Source: RGIG8775 sp045537235 (GTDB taxonomy: Bacteria; Bacillota; Clostridia; Oscillospirales; CAG-272). From it: DNA of 9,825 nucleotides. How positions within the stretch are numbered: the stretch's first letter is position 1; every line of letters starts with the position of its first letter. The notes below the pieces were generated by a model, which saw nothing but the letters and a program-made list of their open reading frames with translations, ran no database searches and had not been told where the DNA came from. The position numbers and the translations under genes are program-made. Where the stretch lies: contig JAZSPB010000075.1 in assembly GCA_045537235.1 (NCBI GenBank), positions 1-9,825 of the forward strand, read 5' to 3'. Positions 1-5,238 of the stretch are shown piece after piece.

Positions 1-5
1 TAAAA

Positions 6-54
6 TTTGAGCGAACATACTGCACCCCATGGGGTACCGCTATGTTCGCTCAAA
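6..54. repeat. Nested inverted repeat, 14-bp perfect arms
   Basis: The arms TTTGAGCGAACATA (6-19) and TATGTTCGCTCAAA (41-54) are perfect reverse complements. The 21-nt centre itself contains a perfect 12-bp palindrome, ACCCCATGGGGT (24-35). Read on the minus strand, the outer stem is followed by TTTTA, so it could act as a further terminator beyond the YitT gene, which ends at 129. It could equally be a protein binding site or the edge of an element that continues left of the window. No gene is visible here. The structure is certain; the role is not. Confidence 0.6.
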
Positions 55-78
55 CTACAATAAGGCGCAATAGAAAAG

Positions 79-126
79 TTTTTGCGGAGCTTTTTTCAAA
101 AAGCGACCTCCCCCGCCCGCAGGCGA
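79..126 (-). terminator. Two-hairpin element, copy 1, downstream of the YitT gene
   Basis: On the minus strand, 3 nt after the YitT stop, the sequence forms a small hairpin CGCC-TGCG-GGCG (a UNCG-type loop closed by C-G). A second A/T-rich hairpin follows with arms GCTTTTT and AAAAAGC around a 2-nt loop. An outer GGA/TCC pairing is possible, and the run continues into AAAAACTTTT. Positions 91-125 match the reverse complement of 9790-9824 at 34 of 35 bases. The position after a stop codon suggests a 3'-end or terminator function; the recurrence suggests a dispersed family. Confidence 0.6.
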
Positions 127-128
127 GA

Positions 129-992
129 TTATTTGTAATCAATGCCCGTTATACTGTTATCCACCACGCTTTTGAACACGACAGACGTGGTAACAGTGAG
201 TATAATTTCTTCAAGATAAGGGACATTGTGATGATCCGTGACACAAACCACCATCTTCTTATCGGCACCGGAATATGCCCCCTTAACATCGACCACAGTG
301 GCTGTCTGATTCAGATTTTTTGCTATTTTTCTGCATAGCTCTTTCGAGTCGGAGGTTATGATCTCATATTTTACGGCATGGTGTTTTCCTGCGCGAACGC
401 GGTTACTGACACTGCCGGTAATGAAAGAATACAGAATGCTGCAAATCACCGGCTCCATCCTCATTCCGTATACAAAAAATGAGCTGAATGCAATGAGTAG
501 ATTTATAAAGAAAATGACATTCATCAAATTGAGATAGGGCTTTTTCTTTTTGACGATTGCCGCTATAATGTCGATGCCACCGCTGGAGCTGTTCAGATAG
601 AGTGTAAGGGCATACAGTATCCCGCGAATGACACCCGCTGCAATGGGTGCCAAGACCACACTGCTCCCCGTCTCGGTATGGTAACCAAAATCTGACGGTA
701 CCATAGTTTTCAATAAAATCGAAGTTACCGAAAACACAGCAATATACAGTGTGCTTTTCACGGCAAAATCACGGTTCAAGCAGAAAAAGGCGAAAAGAAC
801 AAGGGGAATGTTGGCAAGAAGTGAAAGATATCCTATGTTGACACCTGTCAGATCTTGTATCATTGTACAGACACCGTCGATTCCCGAAGGCGCAAAACTA
901 TTGGGAAAGATAAAGACCGCATAACTGAGTGCGGAAAGCATGGCGATCACAGAAACGGAAAGCAATGATAGCGCTTTTTTAATAAATTTCAT
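129..992 (-). CDS. YitT family membrane protein with C-terminal DUF2179 domain
   Basis: This 287-residue protein has the YitT/DUF2179 layout. Hydrophobic segments lie at about 8-30, 52-72, 79-97, 110-133 and 156-175. After them comes a soluble C-terminal domain (about 205-287) that begins KYEIITSD and contains TVVDVKGAYSG, the usual DUF2179 signature. The hydrophilic loop LNSSSGGID (133-141) is also typical of the family. The molecular function of YitT proteins is not established; transport has been suggested. I chose the ATG at 990-992. The frame stays open to a TTG at 1038-1040, but that codon lies in the loop of the promoter palindrome and upstream of the likely transcript start. The nearest Shine-Dalgarno, GAAGGA (1006-1011), is rather far at 13 nt. 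The gene diverges from the LysR gene, its probable regulator. Family assignment is firm; start moderately sure. Confidence 0.85.
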   Translation of the reverse strand: MKFIKKALSLLSVSVIAMLSALSYAVFIFPNSFAPSGIDGVCTMIQDLTGVNIGYLSLLANIPLVLFAFFCLNRDFAVKSTLYIAVFSVTSILLKTMVPSDFGYHTETGSSVVLAPIAAGVIRGILYALTLYLNSSSGGIDIIAAIVKKKKPYLNLMNVIFFINLLIAFSSFFVYGMRMEPVICSILYSFITGSVSNRVRAGKHHAVKYEIITSDSKELCRKIAKNLNQTATVVDVKGAYSGADKKMVVCVTDHHNVPYLEEIILTVTTSVVFKSVVDNSITGIDYK

Positions 993-1020
993 AAGCTTCA
1001 AATTATCCTTCAAAAAAATC

Positions 1021-1049
1021 TTGACTATATTATAAAACAAGATTATAAT
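1021..1049 (+). promoter_or_regulatory. Promoter for the LysR-type gene (other half of the symmetric promoter)
   Basis: The plus strand carries the mirror image: TTGACT (1021-1026), 17 nt, TATAAT (1044-1049). Because the repeat is perfect, the two promoters occupy the same DNA and RNA polymerase can bind only one orientation at a time. The transcript would start near 1056, giving a leader of about 54 nt that carries the two downstream half-sites of the regulator. Confidence 0.72.
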
Positions 1050-1057
1050 ATAGTCAA
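1029..1057 (-). promoter_or_regulatory. Promoter for the YitT gene (half of a symmetric bidirectional promoter)
   Basis: On the minus strand the -35 box TTGACT (1052-1057) and the -10 box TATAAT (1029-1034) are separated by exactly 17 nt, matching sigma-A consensus. Both boxes lie inside a perfect 15-bp inverted repeat (1021-1035 and 1043-1057). Transcription would begin near 1022, leaving about 30 nt before the ATG at 992. Confidence 0.75.
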
Positions 1058-1068
1058 ATACTTTTAAA

Positions 1069-1095
1069 ATATAGTTACCATAGAAATAAACTATA
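1069..1095. promoter_or_regulatory. Likely LysR-type binding sites (ATATAGT half-sites)
   Basis: ATAG-N7-CTAT at 1080-1094 fits the T-N11-A box of LysR-type regulators. It overlaps a 7-bp inverted repeat, TATAGTT (1070-1076) and AACTATA (1089-1095). ATATAGT occurs at 1048-1054 and again at 1069-1075, exactly 21 bp apart, or two helical turns; its complement ACTATAT is at 1024-1030. Together they form a phased series of half-sites running from the promoter palindrome into the leader of the regulator gene. This pattern suits autoregulation and control of the YitT gene. The binding protein is inferred from position. Confidence 0.55.
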
Positions 1096-1109
1096 GAGAG
1101 GAATAAAAT

Positions 1110-2054
1110 ATGTTCAGCAAATATAAATACGTTTATGCGGTATACAAGGAACAGAGCTTTACACGGGCGGCAAAAAGTCTTTTTATATCCCAGCCTTCTC
1201 TCAGCGCGGCAATCAAAAACATAGAAAATGAGGTAGGAGCACCGCTTTTTGAAAGATACGGCGGAAAAGTTAAGCTTACCGAAATAGGCATGGAATACAT
1301 TTTCGCCGCCGAACAGATCATGAGTGCAGAAAATGATTTCAAACGCAAGGTAAATGATATTTATAGCCTTGATATGGGAAGCATAACCGTCGGAGGAACA
1401 AACTACCTGTCATCATATGTTCTGCCGAAAATAATTACCGGATTTTCATCTTTGCATCCGAAAGTGGAGGTGAATTTGGTTGAAGCCAATTCCCAAAGCC
1501 TTGGGGCAATGATAAAAGATGAGCAAATAGATATTGTGATAGACAGCTTTGACGGCATCAGCGAGCTTTATGAAGGATACCCTCTTGTCCAAGAGCAAAT
1601 ATTTTTATGTGTGCCGTCCACGCTTGCGGTAAACCAAGCCTTCAAAGACTACCGCGTAACTCCCGAAATCGTTCGCGGCGGCAGAGACAGAATAAAGTCA
1701 ATACCGTTTATCCCCATAGAATGCTTTAAAGATGAAAACTTTATCCTTCTCAAGAACGGCAACGATATGCATTACAGAGCAATGAAGATATTCAACAATT
1801 GCGGTATTACACCGAAGGTACTATTCAGTGTTGACCAGCTTAATATATCATATGCCCTCGCGGAATCGGGAATGGGACTTTGCTTTGTGACAGACACCTT
1901 GGTCAAATACGGAGGCATTCACGGAAATGTATCATTTTACAATGTTGGCGAAGAGCATTGCAGCCGAACGCTCTATATCGCCTACAAACGCGGAAGATAC
2001 TGTACCCGCGCCATGAAGGAATTTATTGCGATAGCAAAAGAGCTCATCGTTTGA
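1110..2054 (+). CDS. LysR-type transcriptional regulator
   Basis: The 314-residue protein has the normal length and layout of the family. An N-terminal winged helix-turn-helix spans about 4-60: the motif SFTRAAKSLFISQPSLS (16-32) leads into recognition helix AAIKNIENEVG, and LFERYGGKVKLTEIG (47-60) forms the wing. A linker helix follows (about 62-85), then a periplasmic-binding-protein-like effector domain (about 90-310) starting at SITVGGTNYL. The effector cannot be read from the sequence. The ATG is preceded by AGAGAGGA at a spacing of 7 nt. The gene is divergent from the YitT gene, the classic arrangement for a LysR regulator and its target. It ends 6 nt before a strong terminator stem. 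Its base composition is visibly more AT-rich than genes to the right. Confidence 0.92.
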   Translation: MFSKYKYVYAVYKEQSFTRAAKSLFISQPSLSAAIKNIENEVGAPLFERYGGKVKLTEIGMEYIFAAEQIMSAENDFKRKVNDIYSLDMGSITVGGTNYLSSYVLPKIITGFSSLHPKVEVNLVEANSQSLGAMIKDEQIDIVIDSFDGISELYEGYPLVQEQIFLCVPSTLAVNQAFKDYRVTPEIVRGGRDRIKSIPFIPIECFKDENFILLKNGNDMHYRAMKIFNNCGITPKVLFSVDQLNISYALAESGMGLCFVTDTLVKYGGIHGNVSFYNVGEEHCSRTLYIAYKRGRYCTRAMKEFIAIAKELIV

Positions 2055-2056
2055 CA

Positions 2057-2094
2057 AAAGGCACTTGCGACAAAATTTTGCTGCAAGTGCCTTT
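2057..2094. terminator. Bidirectional intrinsic terminator between convergent genes
   Basis: GGCACTTGC (2060-2068) and GCAAGTGCC (2083-2091) form a perfect 9-bp stem, extended by flanking AAA/TTT pairs. The loop contains the palindrome CAAAATTTTG. The plus strand exits into TTTGTGTT and the minus strand into TTTTGTC, so both the LysR gene and the opposing HAD gene can use it. The stem begins only 2 nt after the LysR stop. Between it and the HAD stop there is one weaker hairpin, AACCGA (2126-2131) with TCGGTT (2140-2145), and nothing else notable. Confidence 0.8.
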
Positions 2095-2167
2095 GTGTTG
2101 CCCTCATCCTTTATTGGTAGGCATCAACCGAATCCACGGTCGGTTTGCCTTGGACGACAGTCATTAT

Positions 2168-2869
2168 TTATGCTTGTTTCAAGAAATGGAGCAACGAATC
2201 AAAATCTCCATTGGGGAAAGCGGAAATATCTCGGTTCTTCTTGTTGATCAGTCGGTCGGTTAAGAGGAAAACCTTCATGCCGAGAGACGCCGCGGGGATC
2301 ATGTCCTCCTCTACATCGTTGCCCACCATCAAGCAATCCTCGGGTGCCAAATTCAGCGCTGCGAGGATATCCCGATAATACTCGGGATTGGGCTTACAGT
2401 GAGATGAATTTTCATAGGTCGTCACCAAAGCAAATTCTTCGGGAACAAGACCCGCTTTCTCGGCGCGCATATGAGAGAAGATCGCGGGGAACATGGGGTT
2501 GGTTGCCAAAACCGCGATACCGCCCGCTTCGCGAACCCATTCCACAACCCTTGCCGCTCTTGCATCCTCTCCGCACAAAGCCATCAACTTGCTCGCTTCA
2601 AGACGATAGAAGGAATCAAACAATTCTTTGTCTACCTTGCCCATCCGCCCCTCGAAACAGTCCCAAAAAACAGCCTCGTTGGTTTTGGTGCCGTCATTCT
2701 TAACCATGGCAACCGAGCCCTTCATAATGCTGTCCACCAGTGCTGTCGGCTCAAAGCCGTGAGGTGCCAGCCACTTGGCGATCGCACCGAAATAGCTCTT
2801 GGTAAACACATCTTGATCCATTGGAAGAAGCGTTCCGTCCAGATCGAATAAAACCGCCTTAAAATTCAT
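2168..2869 (-). CDS. HAD superfamily hydrolase (probable small-molecule phosphatase)
   Basis: All four HAD motifs are visible in this 233-residue protein. Motif I is DLDGTL (9-14), with nucleophile Asp9 and acid/base Asp11. Motif II is LATN (121-124), with Thr123. Motif III is Lys159 in HCKPNPEYY. Motif IV is VGNDVEEDM (182-190), with magnesium ligands Asp185 and probably Glu188 or Asp189. A helical cap lies between motifs I and II (about 18-100), the arrangement of C1-cap enzymes such as phosphoglycolate phosphatases. The substrate is not predictable. It should be a cytoplasmic, magnesium-dependent phosphatase. The ATG follows AAGGGGGG at about 5 nt. The gene starts 34 nt after the TetR-type gene on the same strand, so they are probably co-transcribed. 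It converges with the LysR gene on a shared terminator. Confidence 0.88.
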   Translation of the reverse strand: MNFKAVLFDLDGTLLPMDQDVFTKSYFGAIAKWLAPHGFEPTALVDSIMKGSVAMVKNDGTKTNEAVFWDCFEGRMGKVDKELFDSFYRLEASKLMALCGEDARAARVVEWVREAGGIAVLATNPMFPAIFSHMRAEKAGLVPEEFALVTTYENSSHCKPNPEYYRDILAALNLAPEDCLMVGNDVEEDMIPAASLGMKVFLLTDRLINKKNRDISAFPNGDFDSLLHFLKQA

Positions 2870-2903
2870 AAGTGCCCCCCTTATTTTCTAAAACTAACGG
2901 CAA

Positions 2904-3482
2904 TCAGAAACGGGGAGCTTTCTTCTTGCGCCCCTTGCTGACGGCATCTATGGCACGGGCGATATTACCATCCATAAAACGGCTCACACGATCCACGACA
3001 TACTCGGGATTCTCACTCTTTCCTTCGTCCAACCACTGAATGGTGATTCCCACGATGGCATGGTGATAAAAATCAACGATCATCATCTTATCATTCTCAT
3101 CGATCTCCAACCCCACCGAAAGCTCATCCGTGATTCCGGAAAGGATCTCCCCGACCAACTGGCTCATAGTGTACTCCACATACTCCAGTCCCAGGTTGGG
3201 GAATGCGCCGAACAGGCAAGACTCATCCTCACGAGCCATTTTGAGCACATTCAAATATCCTTCTTCCCATGTGCTGTAGGTGTAATTGTCACCCAATGCA
3301 GCAAGGAAGTCCTGTGTCAATGCCCAGTCAACAAGACCGTATATATCACCGAAATGATAATAGAAGGTCTTGCGGTTGATCCCGCTTTGCTCTGCCAATT
3401 CACCGATGGTGATCTTTTCCAAGGTCTTCTCGCGAAGCAGCTGCTTCAAGGAGTTCGTCAACAGTTTTTTCGTTTTCGACAT
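2904..3482 (-). CDS. TetR/AcrR family transcriptional regulator
   Basis: In this 192-residue protein the N-terminal DNA-binding domain is clear. TIGELAEQSGINRKTFYYHF (25-44) is the TetR helix-turn-helix, and NRKTFYYHFGD (36-46) is the usual end of the recognition helix. The C-terminal ligand and dimer domain (about 55-175) resembles the DhaS-like branch (TetR_C-type, with the late MDGNIARAI segment). The C-terminus is basic (KGRKKKAPRF). The ligand is unknown. The ATG follows GAAAGG at about 12 nt. The HAD phosphatase gene lies 34 nt downstream and is the likeliest co-regulated gene. The sodium-pump pair lies 90 nt upstream on the same strand, so read-through from it is possible if the hairpin at 3539-3563 leaks. 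Confidence 0.9.
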   Translation of the reverse strand: MSKTKKLLTNSLKQLLREKTLEKITIGELAEQSGINRKTFYYHFGDIYGLVDWALTQDFLAALGDNYTYSTWEEGYLNVLKMAREDESCLFGAFPNLGLEYVEYTMSQLVGEILSGITDELSVGLEIDENDKMMIVDFYHHAIVGITIQWLDEGKSENPEYVVDRVSRFMDGNIARAIDAVSKGRKKKAPRF

Positions 3483-3503
3483 AAATAATACCAGCCTTTC
3501 TTG

Positions 3504-3513
3504 GTTTTAAAAC
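3504..3513. promoter_or_regulatory. Candidate operator upstream of the TetR-type gene
   Basis: GTTTTAAAAC is a perfect 10-bp palindrome 22 nt upstream of the TetR start. It sits where a -10 region would be for a weak promoter, TTGGGG then 17 nt then TAAAAC, on the minus strand. TetR-type proteins commonly repress from such a site. The promoter is poor and the palindrome is short and AT-rich, so this is tentative. Confidence 0.3.
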
Positions 3514-3538
3514 ATAAACTGCCCATCCCCAAATAAGT

Positions 3539-3563
3539 AGGGGGACACTTCCGCATCCCCCCT
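3539..3563 (-). terminator. Possible terminator after the OadG-like gene
   Basis: On the minus strand, 9 nt after the OadG-like stop codon, AGGGGG and CCCCCT form a 6-bp, nearly all G-C stem around a 13-nt loop. It is followed by ACTTATTT, a weak U tract. It probably attenuates or ends the sodium-pump transcript before the TetR gene. Confidence 0.45.
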
Positions 3564-3572
3564 GAAGATTAT

Positions 3573-3977
3573 TTATTCTGCCGTGTCATCATCGTTTTTC
3601 TTTCTGGGCGCGGTCACCTTGTTCAGGACCACAACCGAAAGAACAATTACCCCTATAACGATAAAGATACCCAACATACCGGCACCCATCACGGGGAGCC
3701 ATTTAATAAAGTTTCCGGGCTCGAAGATCATCTTCGGAGCCTCGCCCGATCCCGCATCTGCATCATCGGTTTCTCCGTCCGTCTCCGCCTCCGTGGAAGC
3801 CTCGGTCTCGTCACCCGATTCCGACTCTGTTGCAGCATTGGTCTCTTCGAGCTTTTCTGTCTCGGACTCTGTCTCGCTTGCTCCCTCGGCAAATGCACCG
3901 AGAGTAAACAAGGAGAGGGACAGGATCATTACCAAAACAACGGAAAGGATCCATTTCATATTGATCATTTTTCTCAT
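3573..3977 (-). CDS. OadG-like small subunit with signal peptide and acidic exported arm
   Basis: The 134-residue protein has three parts. An N-terminal signal peptide (about 8-30) ends in GAFA, a good signal peptidase site before EG. A low-complexity region (about 31-82) of almost only Glu, Thr, Ser, Ala, Asp and Gly follows. One membrane segment (about 93-119) reads WLPVMGAGMLGIFIVIGVIV and is followed by a basic-then-acidic tail (APRKKNDDDTAE). The GxGMxGIF pattern resembles the single membrane helix of OadG, the gamma subunit of sodium-pumping decarboxylases, and the gene lies 15 nt after the beta subunit gene. I infer that it is the partner or assembly subunit of that pump, with the acidic arm outside the cell. 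The cytoplasmic tail is far shorter than in classic OadG. Three in-frame starts lie close together (GTG 3986, ATG 3983, ATG 3977); the ribosome site favours 3977. Family call is moderate, helped strongly by context. Confidence 0.7.
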   Translation of the reverse strand: MRKMINMKWILSVVLVMILSLSLFTLGAFAEGASETESETEKLEETNAATESESGDETEASTEAETDGETDDADAGSGEAPKMIFEPGNFIKWLPVMGAGMLGIFIVIGVIVLSVVVLNKVTAPRKKNDDDTAE

Positions 3978-3986
3978 ATTCATCAC

Positions 3987-3992
3987 CCTCCT
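3987..3992 (-). promoter_or_regulatory. Ribosome binding site that decides the OadG-like start
   Basis: AGGAGG on the minus strand lies 9 nt before the ATG at 3975-3977, an ideal spacing. It is only 3 nt before the ATG at 3981-3983 and abuts the GTG at 3984-3986. It lies immediately beside the stop codon of the beta subunit (3993-3995), so the two genes are probably translated in a coupled way. Confidence 0.7.
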
Positions 3993-5105
3993 TTAGCCTA
4001 CAAAGAATGGAGCAAGGCTGAGGATCAAACCACCTGCGATAACCGACGCGATCTGTCCGGATACATTCACACCCATGGAATGCATAAGAAGGAAGTTCTG
4101 AGGATCCTCCTTCAGACCCATCTTGTGAACGATACGTCCCGCCATGGGGAACGCGGAAATACCGGCTGCACCGATCATGGGATTGACCTTCTTCTTGAGG
4201 AAAAGGTTGAGCAGCTTGGCAAACAGAACACCGCCTGCGGTATCCACGATAAAGGCCACAAGACCAAGACCGAGGATCAAGAGGGTCTGGGGAGCCAAGA
4301 ACTGATCATAACGCATCTGGGTAGCGATGGTGATACCCAAGAAAATGGTGATAAGGTTAGCCAAAACCTTTTGTGCCGTCTCGGAGAGCGAATCCAGCAC
4401 GCCGCACTCACGGATCAGGTTGCCGAACATCAGGAATCCGACCAAAGCAACCGACTCGGGTGCCGCAAGACCTGCGATTATCGTAATAACGATGGGGAAC
4501 AGGATCCTGGTCATTTTGGAAACCGACTTTGCCTCATAAGGCATACGAATCTTACGCTCCTTCTTGGTGGTCAAAAGCTTGATCACAGGGGGCTGAATGA
4601 TGGGAACCAACGCCATATAGGAGTAAGCTGCCACCATGATCGCGCCCACATAGTTGGAGCCAAGAGCCTGTGCCACGACAATGGAGGTCGGGCCATCAGC
4701 CGCACCGATGATCGCAATGGATGCCGCATCCTTCATCTCCGGGAAGAAGATGGATGCCATACAAAGCGTAAAGAAGATTCCGAACTGCGCCGCCGCACCG
4801 AAGATCATCAGCTTGGGGTTGGAAAGCAGGGGTCCGAAATCGATCATCGCACCGATACCGATAAACAGGATCAAGGGGAACAACTCATTGGCAATTCCCG
4901 CTTCGTAGAGGATGGTCAGCGCCTCAACACCGTCAAAGATCGGCAGGTTGACCAAAATGGCACCAAATCCGATGGGAAGAAGGAGAGTAGGCTCCATCTC
5001 TTTTTTGATCGCCAAAAAGATCAGCACGCCGCCGATCACCCACATGGCGATCTGTCTCCAGTCCAAGCCCATGGGGATCAGACCTTTAAGCATCTCTAAA
5101 AACAT
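3993..5105 (-). CDS. Sodium ion-translocating decarboxylase beta subunit (OadB/GcdB/MmdB family)
   Basis: This 370-residue polytopic protein is the membrane subunit that couples decarboxylation of a carboxybiotin intermediate to sodium export. The family signature AADGPTSIV (135-143) is present; the aspartate in it (here Asp137) is the residue known to be essential for sodium transport in OadB. MHSMGVNVSGQIASVIAGG (341-359) is the conserved C-terminal helix with its Asn and Ser. The start GMIDFGPLL-like block (GAMIDFGPLL, 85-94) and FLGITIATQMR (255-265) also fit. The N-terminus is slightly short compared with the ~400-residue enteric OadB, as in many Clostridia. The substrate (oxaloacetate, glutaconyl-CoA or methylmalonyl-CoA) cannot be told from this subunit. 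The carboxyltransferase and biotin-carrier subunits are absent from the window. The ATG follows AAAGGA at 10 nt. A very good promoter lies directly upstream, and the OadG-like gene follows in an operon. Confidence 0.93.
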   Translation of the reverse strand: MFLEMLKGLIPMGLDWRQIAMWVIGGVLIFLAIKKEMEPTLLLPIGFGAILVNLPIFDGVEALTILYEAGIANELFPLILFIGIGAMIDFGPLLSNPKLMIFGAAAQFGIFFTLCMASIFFPEMKDAASIAIIGAADGPTSIVVAQALGSNYVGAIMVAAYSYMALVPIIQPPVIKLLTTKKERKIRMPYEAKSVSKMTRILFPIVITIIAGLAAPESVALVGFLMFGNLIRECGVLDSLSETAQKVLANLITIFLGITIATQMRYDQFLAPQTLLILGLGLVAFIVDTAGGVLFAKLLNLFLKKKVNPMIGAAGISAFPMAGRIVHKMGLKEDPQNFLLMHSMGVNVSGQIASVIAGGLILSLAPFFVG

Positions 5106-5144
5106 AGTTCAACGTTCCTTTCACAAAGATAAACATACATATTT

Positions 5145-5173
5145 ATTTTATCACCCTTTTGTTGTTTTGTCAA
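5145..5173 (-). promoter_or_regulatory. Sigma-A promoter of the sodium-pump operon
   Basis: On the minus strand TTGACA (5168-5173, a perfect -35) and TAAAAT (5145-5150) are 17 nt apart. The start would be near 5138, giving a leader of about 33 nt to the ATG at 5105. I see no extra operator-like palindrome between the promoter and the gene. Confidence 0.78.
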
Positions 5174-5183
5174 CTGCTTTTTT

Positions 5184-5221
5184 GACTTTTTGCATTTTTT
5201 GTCATCTTAACTCAAAAAGTC
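5184..5221. repeat. 9-bp inverted repeat between the MATE and sodium-pump genes
   Basis: GACTTTTTG (5184-5192) and CAAAAAGTC (5213-5221) are perfect reverse complements around a 20-nt loop. The repeat begins 18 nt after the MATE stop and ends just upstream of the pump promoter. On the minus strand it is followed by AAAAAAG rather than a U tract, so it is not a convincing terminator for the MATE gene. It may be an upstream operator or only a feature of AT-rich DNA. No other terminator for the MATE gene is visible. Confidence 0.3.
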
Positions 5222-5238
5222 TTTCAAGCCACAAAAAA

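Noticed and set aside
12..48. LexA (SOS) box, because CGAACATA and TATGTTCG are present
   Set aside because: The Gram-positive LexA box needs the halves about 4 nt apart; here 21 nt separate them and no SOS gene adjoins.
42..338. 98-residue open frame starting in the left palindrome
   Set aside because: It overlaps the YitT coding region antisense, crosses the hairpin element and lacks a ribosome binding site.
3741..3890. Tandem repeat or CRISPR-like array in the Glu/Thr/Ser region
   Set aside because: The pattern is irregular codon-level repetition within a coding frame, without fixed unit or spacers.
3583..3996. Ser/Val-rich 137-residue open frame antisense to the OadG-like gene
   Set aside because: It arises from the repetitive Glu/Thr/Ser codons on the other strand, which has the ribosome site and operon context.
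4080..5099. 339-residue open frame antisense to the beta subunit
   Set aside because: The His/Asp/Gln-rich hydrophilic translation is the usual antisense of a membrane protein; no family resemblance.
5184..5221. Rho-independent terminator for the MATE gene
   Set aside because: The stem is A/T-rich with a 20-nt loop and no U tract follows on the minus strand; kept only as an inverted repeat.
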